Both the position numbers and the translations under genes were made by a program. From Amphimedon queenslandica (lineage: Eukaryota > Porifera > Demospongiae > Haplosclerida > Niphatidae), in the NCBI RefSeq assembly GCF_000090795.2, contig NW_003546267.1, positions 57,283 to 88,208 of the forward strand: 30,926 nt of DNA, in the 5' to 3' direction. The notes below the pieces were generated by a model. The model had not been told where the DNA came from. It saw only the letters and a program-made list of their open reading frames with translations, and ran no database searches. Below are positions 8,519 through 19,717 of this stretch, in pieces (position 1 is the stretch's first letter; every line of letters begins with the position of its first letter).

Positions 8519-9179
8519 CATCCGAAACAACTTGTTATCTTTGGTATGCAGTGTGGACTTCTTGCAAGTAAGAGCAAAGAACCAAAGACCAGGAGAAACA
8601 TAGAGGGAAATAGATAAAAGCCATAGATTACCAGCGTCCACTATCAGTAGTTCAGTACAGCACAACACCATTTCCAATTGCATCTGGAATAAGGGGCTGT
8701 GAAATAATGCTGCAACTCATTAATTTTTAAAGGTGACACTAACTAAAACAACAGGAAGTACCTCGTCCTGGATTTAATCAAGCACAGCAGAATAATGTAA
8801 AAATTATGACAAACAGGTAAAAAGTTTTCCATGTTGAGAAAAGAAGGAAAGTCCGAGGCATTTTGCTGTAGTTTCAGTGAAGGCCTCTTCTCCAGAAATG
8901 CTTTTGCTACTTTACAGTCCCTGTTAAAGGTACTGGGAGAATTGCTTTGTGGAGGACAGCTTATCTAAGCAATTGATAAGGCTGTACCACATAAGTTAAG
9001 GGAGTTAAACATTTCAAAATCATAAGTTTTGCCGCCATTATAAAAAAGCAACGTTAATCCTACAAATAGACTACAATAACAGAAATGTTAGTCTGTAGCT
9101 TTCTCATGCCCTTTGACAACAGAAGAGATGACAAAATGTACTTACCATTTATTACCACATTACATCTATTGTCACCCAT
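8519..9179 (-). other. Candidate exon pair of an unknown gene (weak)
   Basis: On minus, ATG at 9179 starts a short frame (MGDNRCNVVIN) that runs to a consensus donor GTAAGT at 9145, right after an upstream in-frame stop. About 460 nt farther, CCCCTTATTCCAG precedes an open, hydrophobic stretch (8683-8519) that ends at a GTAATT donor. The two pieces do not join in an obvious open phase, so they may not be one transcript. I list them only because the splice signals are good. Confidence 0.2.
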
Positions 9180-10790
9180 CTACTCAGTGAAGAAATTGGT
9201 TATGCCCTAACTGTGACGCATGGATTATTGATACATCTATAAATTTAAATAAAGTTAAAATAACATAGCTACTATTATTGTTGATTTTGTCTTTTAACTT
9301 TTGTGTATTGTACATATTTGTTAACTTAAGGCACCTCGGGCTATTACTTAAATATTTTTATGACATCATTAATATCTTTATAGAAATTTAAGGCCTTTCT
9401 ACACTTTAAGCGGTTCCAGAAGTTGGCTCATCAAATGATTCCACACTATTTGAAAATTATGTATATATTGATAGTATTTCTGATCCAGATGCCATTGGTT
9501 ATCTACTTAATGCGTATTCAAATCAGTGCGCATCAGATGTGTAATGACTGTAATTGGTTTTAAATCTGTGAGTTAAACAAAAAACCTTTGAAGTATGACA
9601 ACAGGAGGTGATTTGTGTCACTATTATTATAGCATTATAATAAAAGGAGTCACAACACATGCACATGCATGCATCTGCCAGTGCCTTGTCGAGTGTCACG
9701 TTTGTTTGCGTCATATCCTGGTTCAAGTGCCTACTGCTACTCCTCTCAGCAGATGGAGTGTTACAGCTGCTGTTTTTTCTGTGACAGATATGGAGGTATC
9801 CCTGCTGTAGAGTGACACATAATCTCGTGTCAGTACTAGTGCTGACATGTCACCTTCATTTCTCATCAGTCGAATGGTGGGACTAACAATAACATAGATC
9901 ATGGACCTTACATTCTGCTTACAAGTTCTACAAAGAATGTCTCAATTTATTTCCATACTCTTATACCAGGACTAGCTGTCCATTTGTGTCTTTAGATATG
10001 GTCTACCATGAACTCCTAATCTGTGGCTTAATAAATGAGTTAACCAAAACACAACACAAAGAGTTGGATATTGTATTTGTGCTGTAAGGCGTTTGCAAAA
10101 ATTGACTCAACTATCGATGTCGCAACCAAGGTTATCATAATATTCATGTGCAGTTCTTTTGTAAGAAATAGTTAGTCGTCCAGGATAAGGTATTTCCGAA
10201 GATATTCTGATATTTCTATTACAACACAAATTTACTGTTCGTCAAATTGCAAGCATGCTTTGCATTTCAGTCCACACCAGAATCACACACTGAGCTATTT
10301 CTAACACAATCCATTATCCTACTATCTCCAATGAAGAATTGGATGATATTATTCTAAGTGTCCGCAGGGCATAACCTTTGTGCAGCAATACTTAAAAGGC
10401 TGGCTTGTTATTGAGCATTAGACATCACATTCAGTAAGCTAGATTAACAGAATTCCTGAGGAGAATCAATCCTGTGGGCACTACAATTAGGTGACTCACC
10501 ATGCTGAATGGATGGCATAATTCCGTTCTACTATGTAGTTACAATAGCTTTAAAGTATGGTTGCCAATGATATAGTGCCTAACAGAAATAAAATGAACTA
10601 TTTTTACCAATTTAAGTCCCCCCATTCAATATTGTACACATTAATTTCACAAAATTGCAACCCCATCAACATTTGTAAATGGCGACGTCTCTCTAACTGT
10701 TCTCCTTACTGGCCTTTATCTTCTAACACTTTGACTTTCTGCTGGTTTTAATATAATTCTAAACTGGCCACTAAGCACAGTAAGAATTTT
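9180..10790. other. Long stretch without a recognised gene
   Basis: Several short frames exist (for example at 9595-9810 on plus) but none shows a family motif or consistent splice borders. A 6-bp inverted repeat TGTCAG/CTGACA lies near 9828-9850. The sequence could be old transposon debris or intron, and I cannot tell which. Confidence 0.4.
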
Positions 10791-10992
10791 TTTTGAAGTT
10801 TTCTGTCGTTTCTTCTCTTGATTCTGCTGCCTAGTGCTTGGCCACGTGTCAGCGACCTTTCATCCATCTTATTCCTTCGTCTGTGTGCTGGTTTACACTT
10901 ATTTAAAACCAGCCACTAACGTGGTTAGTCTTCATCCTGCCTCAGTTATTTCTCTCTTTATGTTGTAACTATCTTGTGGCAGGGACTCTCTG

Positions 10993-12034
10993 ATGGCTAA
11001 GAACAAAAAAAATCCTAATGTTTCTGGTTTGTTTTCCAAGACCCATTGTTGAAAGAGACCATAAGAAGGATATTATAGGGCATAATGCAATTGAATGACA
11101 GAATCCTAAGTGTAGGTGGATGCATAGTGGTTGTGCGGGTCTCTCTAATCTCACTTTTAAGGCCTGCTGTTCCACCAATGTCCCCTTCCTCTGTCCTTCT
11201 AGTCACTTAGTCTCCGAAGCCAAGGAGATTGAATCATTAAGGGTACAAGTCAATGAACTTTCTTCTCAACTAAATGATTTAACCTCCAGTGTTACAGTGC
11301 TCACTTCTCAAGTATCTGAGCTATCTTCTAAAGTCAGTCCAACAGTCCCTGACGATGCACTTCCTCCCCAAATTCTTCCTCCAGTCACTCAGCAAAGATC
11401 TAGATTTAGTCCACCCTTGCAGAGCTCCTGGGTTGCTAAGAACCAAAGAAAGTTCAACTTACTTTTCTGTGGTGTTTCTGAGCTCCCTCATCGGACAATG
11501 TACCACGATAGACTCAGGTTGGATCTCCAAGCAGTTTACTCTAGTATTGAGTCAGCTGACCAATTTTTGGTAGAAATATTAATCAAGGACTGTGTGACAG
11601 TCGGTAAATATGATCAACAACTAAACAAACCTCGCCCGTTACTTAATTCTTCCAGAGATGTACAGTCTAAACATGCATCACTTTGCTTACCAAATGGTTC
11701 CCCATTGTACATCAAAAAGGTTTTATCAAAAGAGGAGAGATTATTGGAGAAAGTTGTCTTGCAGGAAAGAAGGAAGCTAATAACTAGTGCTGTTGACCTT
11801 TTTTCTATCAAAGTGAGAGGCACTAGACTATATGTTAACTCAAGGCTTGATGGTCAAGCTGAAGCAACTACCTTTCTTCAACACCCTTCACTGGGTGATG
11901 CTGCTATTTTACACAACTTATCCTCTCAGAACTCCCCACGACAGTCCCCAGATCCCTCTATTGTTCCCCTCGAGTCTCCAATCCCACCAACAAACTCTGC
12001 CTCGACTATCCCAGCTCAGACTGGCCAAGATTGA
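10993..12034 (+). pseudogene. LINE ORF1: PHD-like finger plus coiled coil
   Basis: The likely original start is ATG at 10993 (MAKNKKNPNVSG), but the frame soon breaks. From about 11080 the sequence reads as a PHD-like finger: GHNAIE, then a stop where a cysteine is expected, then CRWMHSGCAGLS and FLCPSS, which has lost its last cysteine. A frame open from 11120 to 12034 continues with a leucine-rich heptad region (IESLRVQVNELSSQLNDL), a Pro/Ser linker, and a domain containing LLEKVVLQERRKLI and VRGTRLYVNSRL. The same domain occurs in the minus-strand LINE at 22.8-27.5 kb. LINE ORF1 proteins bind the element RNA. This copy is dead at its 5' end. Confidence 0.65.
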
Positions 12035-13325
12035 CTAGTTCTCTCTTGAAATGCAAGAAGTCTAGCAAACAAATTGAATACTTTTCAAGCTCTTACATAC
12101 TCATTGACTCCGATATTTTGTTGTAACTGAACCCTGGTTATCTGACTCTGTAGTTGACCATGAACTTCTCCCAAATAAAATCTATAGGAACTGTGGTACT
12201 TGAGGTGGGGAGTACTTATCGCTATTGATAAAAATTTCTCTGCTGCGAGAGTTCAGTCACCTACCAACTTAGAAGTGGTGACATTGCTGATAGAGCAATA
12301 CTGTATTTGTTGTCTATGTTCCTCCTTCCTCAGACTCCACACACATTAATTCAGTAATTGATTATTTAGATATCATTTTTTCCTCTTTTGTGTCAGTTAT
12401 TGTCCTAGGAGACTTTAACTGCCTAGGCATAGACTGGCCCACACTGTCAGGTGACTTAGGGTCATCTAAACTCTGAGAATTTTGTTTCCTGTAATACTCT
12501 TACTCAGGAGACATCAGTCTCTACTTACAACAGGGGTAAAATTCTGGATCTTGTCATCACAAACTCTTCCTACTTGATCTCGGGCATTTCTGTTTCTCTG
12601 ACAGGTACCTGTATTCAGATCACCATCTTATCAAGCTGTGTCTGGCATCATCTATCTCTTCTCCACCTACTAGGACTACTCGCTCTATTTACAATTACTC
12701 CGGTATTGACTTTGATGGTATGTGTAACATTCTCCTTGCATACAATTTCACTAGTTGCTATGCATCTGCTGATTTTAAAACTACTTGGTCAGCAATTCGT
12801 AATGCCATTATTAAGGCTGTCTCTTTTCTCACTCCCAAGGTCAAGATCTATCTGCCTTCCCACCCTAAATGGTTCACCAATGAAACATGAAACAAAATTA
12901 ATTGCCTTCAAAATCTTCGGAAACGGCAACAAAAATTTCCTACTAACTAGCAGGCAGAGACGATTGCCCACTGCGAGTCTGACTTGGTATTCCATATCTC
13001 TCATCTGAAAACTTTTTTTGAGGCAAAAATGATATCATGCTTTTCCCCTAATAATACTGCTGGACTCGTAAACTATCTTAACTCCTTTATGTCCCCTAGT
13101 CAGTTTCTAACATATGACCTTGAACTCTGTTTCTGTCTTATCTCACCAAGAAAAGACAAACCTATTCATTCCTTTTCTGTATTTAGCAACACTTCATCAT
13201 TACCTTCCCCTATAGAGTTACAGAAACTAACACCAGAAGCCTACATTAAATGGCTTTCCATTTCTCCTGAAGAGTTGTACCTAGCTCTGAATCATTCAAA
13301 ATCCAAGGGTATTGATGGGATTGGA
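12035..13325 (+). pseudogene. LINE ORF2: APE endonuclease and start of reverse transcriptase
   Basis: Conserved endonuclease pieces occur in order but in different frames: NARSLANKLNTFQAL (about 12050), FVVTEPWLSDSV (about 12115), VIVLGDFNCLGIDWP (about 12398) and a SDHHLIKL-like piece near 12615. The linker toward the RT runs to LNHSKSKGIDGIG, the usual 'sKspGpDgi' RT entry motif, just before the gap. Several frameshifts and stops are present. An intact protein would nick target DNA and prime reverse transcription there. Confidence 0.7.
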
Positions 13326-13951
13326 NNNNNNNNNNNNNNNNNNNNNNNNNNNNNNNNNNNNNNNNNNNNNNNNNNNNNNNNNNNNNNNNNNNNNNNNNNN
13401 NNNNNNNNNNNNNNNNNNNNNNNNNNNNNNNNNNNNNNNNNNNNNNNNNNNNNNNNNNNNNNNNNNNNNNNNNNNNNNNNNNNNNNNNNNNNNNNNNNNN
13501 NNNNNNNNNNNNNNNNNNNNNNNNNNNNNNNNNNNNNNNNNNNNNNNNNNNNNNNNNNNNNNNNNNNNNNNNNNNNNNNNNNNNNNNNNNNNNNNNNNNN
13601 NNNNNNNNNNNNNNNNNNNNNNNNNNNNNNNNNNNNNNNNNNNNNNNNNNNNNNNNNNNNNNNNNNNNNNNNNNNNNNNNNNNNNNNNNNNNNNNNNNNN
13701 NNNNNNNNNNNNNNNNNNNNNNNNNNNNNNNNNNNNNNNNNNNNNNNNNNNNNNNNNNNNNNNNNNNNNNNNNNNNNNNNNNNNNNNNNNNNNNNNNNNN
13801 NNNNNNNNNNNNNNNNNNNNNNNNNNNNNNNNNNNNNNNNNNNNNNNNNNNNNNNNNNNNNNNNNNNNNNNNNNNNNNNNNNNNNNNNNNNNNNNNNNNN
13901 NNNNNNNNNNNNNNNNNNNNNNNNNNNNNNNNNNNNNNNNNNNNNNNNNNN
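13326..13951. other. Assembly gap (626 N)
   Basis: An unsequenced run inside the LINE reverse-transcriptase region. The size may be an estimate. Open frames across it are meaningless. Confidence 1.
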
Positions 13952-14150
13952 ATTTCAATTAGTGTATTGTCGTTTCTTATTTTAATTTGTAATTATTTCC
14001 TTCTATCTCTTTTTCTTTCTTTTTCTTTTCTCTCTGTCTTGTTTTGTTTTGCTGGCTAGCCTCGTAAACTTCCAGGTTAGACCATCAGTGTTTCCTCTGC
14101 CCTTTCTCATATGGATTCTGTCTTCCAATTGTTTTGTGCATTGTAAAGTT

Positions 14151-14180
14151 AATAATAATAATAATAATAATATTAATAAT
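14151..14180. repeat. (AAT)n microsatellite, possible LINE 3' tail
   Basis: Eight or more AAT units follow GCATTGTAAAGTT. Position and strand fit a microsatellite-type 3' end of the upstream LINE. Confidence 0.7.
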
Positions 14181-14346
14181 TTTAGCAGTCATAAACTTCA
14201 TACAATTAGTCCATAAGAGCAAGATTAAAGCCTTTTTCTTGTTTATTGAAGCACAATAGGACTGGTTATATGTGATCAGCACTATTGATAATTAAAAATC
14301 ATATATCCGGTTATTATCCTAAAAACCACGACAATAACCTGCTATT

Positions 14347-14870
14347 ATGGTAATTTACATGCTATACAATCCCATTAATATTGTAATCGACAATAGGTGG
14401 AAGCTCATAGTTCATGGACGCATAGATAGTTTCAGCAGAAGACTCATACATTTGAAAGTGTGTGACAATAAATGGGCTGGAACAGTTTCAGATATTTTTA
14501 GAGAAGCTACTGGTCAAGTAGGTCTTTCTAGCCATGTTAGGGGTCACAGTGGGGTGAGAACCTAATGGAGCACAGTTCATGCTTAATAAAAGAGGTGAGG
14601 GGCGTGGTAGTTTTATGTTCGGAAAATTTTTCAACCCCGGAGGATAGGGTGGCTACAGCATTATGTATTTCAAATCTGTCTGGTCATGTGTCATCATATT
14701 TTATGAAATGGAAGCTGAATACCTGCTCAATGTAGATGAATATATTTACATTTTTTGCAGGCATTAAATGTGAATTGTTTTAAGAGATCACAGGATCAGT
14801 TTATGGAGGGATATAACAAACATCCACTGTCTACTTGCCACCACTTATCTCATTGCTACAGTGATTGAGC
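14347..14870 (+). pseudogene. Relic of an integrase-core (rve-like DDE) gene
   Basis: The open part (14371-14565) reads NRWKLIVHGRIDSFSR, then HLKVCDNKWAGTV, then a GLSSHVRGHSGV stretch. This matches the integrase-core family in which 'HG.IDG.SR' carries the first aspartate and 'SDxGxEN' the second (here altered to GHSGV). After stops, RGEGRGSFMFGK follows near 14595. NVDEYIYIFC appears near 14730, and beyond a TTTTTTGCAG acceptor FMEGYNKHPLSTCHHLS lies near 14800-14850. The order agrees with the family, but several stops and a frameshift make the copy non-functional. Confidence 0.6.
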
Positions 14871-14899
14871 GAAAATCTCATACGTTTAGTCAATGAGGT

Positions 14900-15310
14900 A
14901 AGTGAACTTTTTGTGTGCTGGCATGCATTGTTTAGTTAGGGTGACCTACCTTTTAATGGGATTCATTGGAATACCCTGTTACCAATTAAAGATATTGAGA
15001 GGATAGAAATACATTACTGATTATTCCATTAACACATGACGACCATTAAGAGCACAACTTCACCATTTACTATTAGGGAAAATATTGGTGTTGATTTTTT
15101 TAAATGATTTAGTCTTTGTACGTGAAAAGCTAAGGAATTATGTCGTTTTGTAATGATAAACAGTCATTAGCTAAAATTCACCAAAGAAAAAGCTTGATAA
15201 AAGAATAGTACATGAAACGATAACTTGGCCCAGTTTTACAATAATTAACTATTATTAATTACTTATTATAGTCTCACTTTCATGCATTTAACAATCACTT
15301 AATTATAACT
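14900..15310. other. No gene recognised
   Basis: AT-rich sequence with no frame longer than noise and no family motif. A consensus GTAAGT occurs at the start on plus (about 14898). Confidence 0.4.
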
Positions 15311-16269
15311 AACACTTACTGCTGACCAGTCTGTTGAACTATCTCAAATTCATCACTTGATTGTCTTTTGTACCCAGATTAGTACAATCCTTGCAAGACA
15401 AGATATGGTGCATCATATATTACAGCTGAATCTATAAGCTCTAAACTAAATTATAAATAACAATATCTTGTCAGTCCTGCTTATAACTTAGCTTTGAAAC
15501 AGCACACAGGATTTAACAAACTAAAGCAACCCATTGTCTTACCTTAAAGCTTTTTAAGTGCAGGAATGACAAAATACATCAAACAGCAGCATGCGAACAC
15601 CACCATTGATTTTTTACGTTGGAAATTACGCATTATTGTTTGCCAGCTTTGTCTCACCGCACAATTAAAGTTGTACATACTTTATAAATAATAAACTTTA
15701 AACTATTACATTAAGTAGCCAAATCAACTATTTTCAAAACCCTAAATTAACATACAATTCAAGGTGTCTCTGCTACTGATCTTGAAGAGTACTCCCCTGT
15801 TGATTGTTGTAATGGCAAAAGAAAAATCAAATAATAACGGCAAAAAAAGATGGGCATTATCAGGGCTTGCATAGCAGCCTATCTTGAAAAAGTTACCATC
15901 TCAACTGGGCTTGAGAAGGGATAATTTGTTGGGTCAACTCTAAGGCCAAAGGCATGCACATTTTATTCTAAAGCTGTCACATAGTGTAAAGGTAATTAGG
16001 GCTCTAACGATGAAAGACATTATGGACAAAAACCATGCCTCTACTGTTAACAAGATGACACTATAAAGCACTTGTCTATGTATGACCAACTTAAATGAGA
16101 GGAATTTATGGGGCTCGTAATCATTCTGTAACTCCATTGACAGATTATCCACAAAAAATGGTGGGAAAGTGGGGGAATACAAGAGAAAATACAAGAGGAA
16201 ATACAAAGGAAGATACGAAAAGTGCTATGCTGTGTATAGCTACTCTTACTAATAAACACAAACGTTAAC

Positions 16270-16363
16270 AGAAATGGCATGTGATGGCCCATTGTGCAAG
16301 GTTTTGTTCGTGAGACTGCTCCGTATGATAAAGCCAAGCTCCTTCGGACTTAAAATATGAGGC
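16270..16363 (-). CDS. Candidate internal exon following the 16.5-kb exon
   Basis: After TCTATTTTCTAG it reads ASYFKSEGAWLYHTEQSHEQ, then NLAQWAITCHF, and ends at a weaker GTTAACG donor. The frame continues directly from the upstream exon, which supports both. Confidence 0.4.
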
Positions 16364-16395
16364 CTAGAAAATAGAAAAAATCTAAAATTGCTCAC

Positions 16396-16530
16396 CTTGG
16401 CATATTCAAGTAAGCTGATAGCATACATTTGCCATTCTTCCTCTTGAGCATGTACATTTGGTTCCAAAATCCTGTTCTGCATCTCATGCCTTGTGACTAA
16501 CTCTGAAGCAGTGACTTCAGCAATCTTGCT
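16396..16530 (-). CDS. Candidate internal exon (helical, possible BRO1-like)
   Basis: A 135-nt exon bounded by GCATATTGTAG and GTGAGC. It is open in phase 0 and reads SKIAEVTASELVTRHEMQNR, ending WQMYAISLLEYAK. The pattern suggests an amphipathic helical domain. Only 32 nt separate it from the next exon. Confidence 0.45.
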
Positions 16531-16539
16531 CTACAATAT

Positions 16540-17460
16540 GCAATTATTAGAAGCAACTACCTTGTATTAACAGTAGTTTAAGTTGCCATTATTATTACTG
16601 TTAAATGTAAATGAATAGCAGCAAACATATGATTAATATGAACCAAAAGAGGAAATATTTGCAAAACACAAAAACTAATTATTACATGTACATTTCTATT
16701 TCTAATGTATTTGTTATTGCTTGTACCTGTAATTTCCTTAATTAGGCCGGCTTTTTTCATCAGATAGTTTAGGTGGACCATCAACGGCAGCAAAGGAAAC
16801 AATTATGACGAAGATCACTATAACTATGGCAAATCACTTTCATGAATATCAATAGGAGAGCAGGGCATTTCCTACAAAGGAGAAAGTCATGTAATCATAT
16901 CACACTGAAAGTCAGTTTGTTTAGCTAGTGAGTTCACTTGCCACTATTACTATAATCAAGAGTAGATAATTCTATGTACTGTTGCTATAATTAGTAGCAC
17001 TGTAGCCATTGCCATGTGGTGAGCATGTGACTCAATGTCTCTTTCTAGGCTGCAGGTAAGCAAAGGTATATAGCCTCACTGATAGAGTCCGTGTATGTTG
17101 AGTCTGACAACTGACCCACCCTTATAACTTCTCTTTAATTCATGCTGGCGGCTTAACATTTAGTATAGTTACACAACGGGTTCTTCTGAAAATCTGTACC
17201 AAGTTTAGGGTCTCTAGGTACTTTGAAAGGCTGTAGAAGGATCTTCCAGTCAACTGACAGGAAGCCGCCATGATGTTTCACAATATGTAGTTTTTGTGAA
17301 TAATATTTGCACCTCATTATAATTAGTAAAAATCATGTTTTTAATATTTATAAATCAAATAAGACAAAAGACACCCTCAAGGCAATGATATAACTAAACT
17401 AAAAGCCTTTGCACTGCAAATAAAAGTCTCAGTCTTCTTTGTCTCTCTAAGCCTTTTCTT
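16540..17460. other. Stretch with no supported gene
   Basis: A short minus frame near 16800-16740 (AVDGPPKLSDEKSRP) looks protein-like but ends in a stop and lacks a good acceptor. An inverted pair GGCGGCTT/AAGCCGCC at about 17149 and 17261 is about 110 bp apart. Nothing else was recognised. Confidence 0.35.
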
Positions 17461-17461
17461 T

Positions 17462-17600
17462 TTATCATCACTTTTACCACTTAAAATTCCTTTTGCAATC
17501 TTGCATATCTCGATTCTTTCTTCAGGTAACAGCAAACAAAAGTCTTTTACGTAATTTGCAGAGTTAACTGTTAGCAGCAACCATAATAGGAAAATAAACA
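17462..17600 (-). other. Charged open segment, possible exon
   Basis: On minus the frame reads NYVKDFCLLLPEERIEICKI, then AKGILSGKSDDKKKRLRETKK. The first part slightly resembles LANTFTALASPEEKRMQ at about 19490-19430 in the duplicated block. The borders are unclear. Confidence 0.25.
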
Positions 17601-17739
17601 AGTTACAACTAGATGAAAAAAGCATGATAAAGTTTTCATCCATTTTGTTTGCGCTATGTAACAATAACAAAAGAGTAAGAATAATTACCATGATAATACT
17701 TGATGTGTCATTTTTAGAAGTTTGTCTTCAAGAGCAAAA

Positions 17740-18420
17740 AATAAGATCAAGAACTTGTTGAGGCAACGATTTAAGCCACGTTCTTTAGTTGGCTGACGGT
17801 AATTACATCATAATACATAAGTTGCACTGTGATAGAACAGTAATCTGTAAACCCAAACAAATAACCACAAGGTGGTACTGCAATCAAACAAGTATTCCAC
17901 CCCTTTCAGGACAAATAAACCAACAACACACTGGACAAAATGGATGCACTGTAAACACAGCTGTATTGGAATATGCGTAAACCAATTAACAGTTGAAAAT
18001 TTGTTATTCTTGACAAACAAGAAACAAGGTATTTGTTCAAGTAGCCACGGAGGGATAGACAGCATCAGTATAGCAAGTGGTGCAATCCTGCCGGAGATAA
18101 AGTCAAAAGTATTATCAAGAGCTTCCGATGCATTGCAATCTCTACTGCTACTGGTAATGCTAACCAAAACACATTTAACAACGTTATATTGTACAGTGCC
18201 ATTCAAATAAATTCCATTGGTCAGCCTTCTGCTCAATCGACCTTAACCATGAAACGTTCACAGATAACATAAAAACTATTTTATTAGTACCTACTGAGAG
18301 TGCTGCTTTAGCAGAAAAGTACTACTGTGCAGCTGAAACAAGTGCATCATGTAAAGCCTTTTGTCTCAAGTAGATCATAGTGCTAATGATGTGAGGATCA
18401 CATGCACTGGTACAAGTAAG
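17740..18420. repeat. Segmental duplication, copy 1
   Basis: Shares ordered blocks with 19220-19690: CAAGAACTTGTTGAGGCAA (17750 against 19222), GAACAGTAATCT-TAAACCC (17835 against 19292), and the 108-nt exon-like unit. The spacing is about 1.5 kb, in direct orientation. Confidence 0.65.
18295..18402 (-). pseudogene. 108-nt exon-like unit, copy 1 (interrupted)
   Basis: Reads CDPHIISTMIYLRQKALHDA and ends AKAALS before GTAGGT. It has the same length (36 codons) as the copy at 19671-19564 and matches it at 20 of 36 residues, but has one in-frame TAG. Confidence 0.5.
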
Positions 18421-18699
18421 CAAACAATAAGTTTACTAATAACAACATGTTATTTCTTCTAAAGTTTATAAATGAATTTGTTACTATGGGCAATTATAAT
18501 TGCATGCACAAAGTAACGAAATCACCCAACGCTGCCCAAAAGTAAAACAATGAGATGCAGTAAGCGAGACTGCTTCTCAGGATGAACGGCTGCTGTATCA
18601 ATGCAAAATACAATGTCGGCAATCTTCAAATTAAATAAAAGCAGATAAATCGGTGATGTAATCCCATAAATAAGTGATGTCTATAAATACAAAACTTAC

Positions 18700-18816
18700 A
18701 ATTTGTACAGCAATATGACAGGAAGTATAACAAACTTGGCAACAAAAGTTTTGCAAAAAGGAGAATATCATCATACAAGCCACATTTTTGAATGAGTTTC
18801 ATAAATGAAAGTGTCT
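18700..18816 (-). CDS. Candidate hydrophobic exon
   Basis: After GGTAGTTTAAG the frame reads TLSFMKLIQKCGLYDDI, then LLFAKLLLPSLLYFL, and ends at GTAAGT (117 nt). A membrane-type or helical exon is possible. No family was recognised. Confidence 0.35.
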
Positions 18817-19219
18817 CTTAAACTACCAGTCACAGTAATGAACTACAAAGAGTCAAAAAAAAATAGTATAAACACATCAGATGTGAAACATTCTCTGAAG
18901 TTGAGAAAAAAATGTTGATGGATATTGCTTTTAAAAATTGAATGCCTTAAGCTTAAAGTCTCCTTTACACACAGCATGTAAGATGCAAGATGCATGGAAG
19001 GTAGTGTAATACTCAAAGTGATCCTGTAACAATCAGAATGGCACTACTTCTGTAAAAGCAAAAAATTTTTAGGAATTTTATTGTCATACTTTGTAGTAAT
19101 TAAAATAGTGTCACAACAATTGTTAAAATGATACCACATCTGTCACATCTCTGCAATGAATATTTAATCATTGTTTTTGTTCTTGTATGAATAGTACTAT
19201 AAATTTTATAGAAGTATGT

Positions 19220-19690
19220 ATACAAGAACTTGTTGAGGCAAGCATTCAAAAAACATTCTGATTCTAAGAAATTGATGAGTTGTATTGTGCCAGAACAGTA
19301 ATCTTTAAACCCCAAAAAAATTTTTGAAACCCAGAAGAATATGATACTAGTACACTACTGATACTATGATACTGATACAAGTATACTAGAATATGATACT
19401 AGTTCATACATTACACTCCAGGGGAACTTGCATACGCTTTTCCTCTGGACTGGCAAGTGCCGTGAAAGTGTTAGCAAGGCAAACAAAAACTTTTAGGAAC
19501 ATTGTATGCTCACAAGGCCAGTAACATGGAAGTGTATATGCTGGTATTACAATGACAAGCTACTGTAAGTGCTGCCTTAGCAGGTAAGCACTTCTGTGTT
19601 GCTGGGACAAGTGCAACTTCTAAAGGATTTAGTCTCAAATAGGTCATAGTGTTAATGATCTGAGGTCTACACTGAGAAGAACATGTATGC
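19220..19690. repeat. Segmental duplication, copy 2
   Basis: The partner of 17740-18420. It is directly followed by the piggyBac-like insertion at 19718. Confidence 0.65.
19564..19671 (-). CDS. 108-nt exon-like unit, copy 2 (open)
   Basis: After CATGTTCTTCTCAG it reads CRPQIINTMTYLRLNPLEVA and ends AKAALT before GTAGCT. It is uninterrupted, 36 codons. Conservation with the 18.3-kb copy is seen at protein level (20 of 36). Confidence 0.5.
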
Positions 19691-19717
19691 ATACAATAGG
19701 TTTACATGGAAGAAACA

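Larger units (their letters stand above)
10800..14180 (+). mobile_element. Degenerate LINE (CR1/L2-like group), interrupted by an assembly gap
   Basis: A plus-strand non-LTR retrotransposon. A putative 5' leader (about 10800-10990) precedes an ORF1 remnant with a PHD-like finger and coiled coil, then an ORF2 remnant with an APE-type endonuclease and the start of the reverse transcriptase. The N run removes most of the RT. Sequence after the gap ends in an (AAT)n tract at 14151-14180, which could be the 3' tail. The 5' boundary is not precise. PHD in ORF1 and APE in ORF2 fit the CR1/L2-type groups; the exact clade is not resolved. Confidence 0.75.
15315..19671 (-). other. Candidate multi-exon minus-strand gene, unresolved
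   Basis: Several protein-like segments with good splice borders lie on minus over 4.4 kb: 19671-19564 and its diverged copy 18402-18295, 18816-18700, 16530-16396, 16363-16270, and a weaker one ending at GTAAGT near 15315 (QSSDEFEIVQQTGQ). I cannot join them into one open transcript. The two exons at 16.3-16.5 kb, and the AKAAL-type unit, faintly resemble helical BRO1-domain segments (BROX/Alix/rhophilin type). That is a weak inference, and a decayed or partly duplicated gene is equally possible. Confidence 0.35.

Noticed and set aside
9828..9850. Small inverted repeat TGTCAG/CTGACA
   Set aside because: Six-base arms are expected by chance in 30 kb, and nothing around it suggests an RNA or element end.
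12984..13985. Long open frames spanning the N run
   Set aside because: They exist only because N codons cannot be stops; the sequence beyond the gap is not continuous coding.
16740..16800. Protein-like segment AVDGPPKLSDEKSRP as an exon
   Set aside because: No acceptor precedes it, and it ends in a stop three codons before a possible donor.
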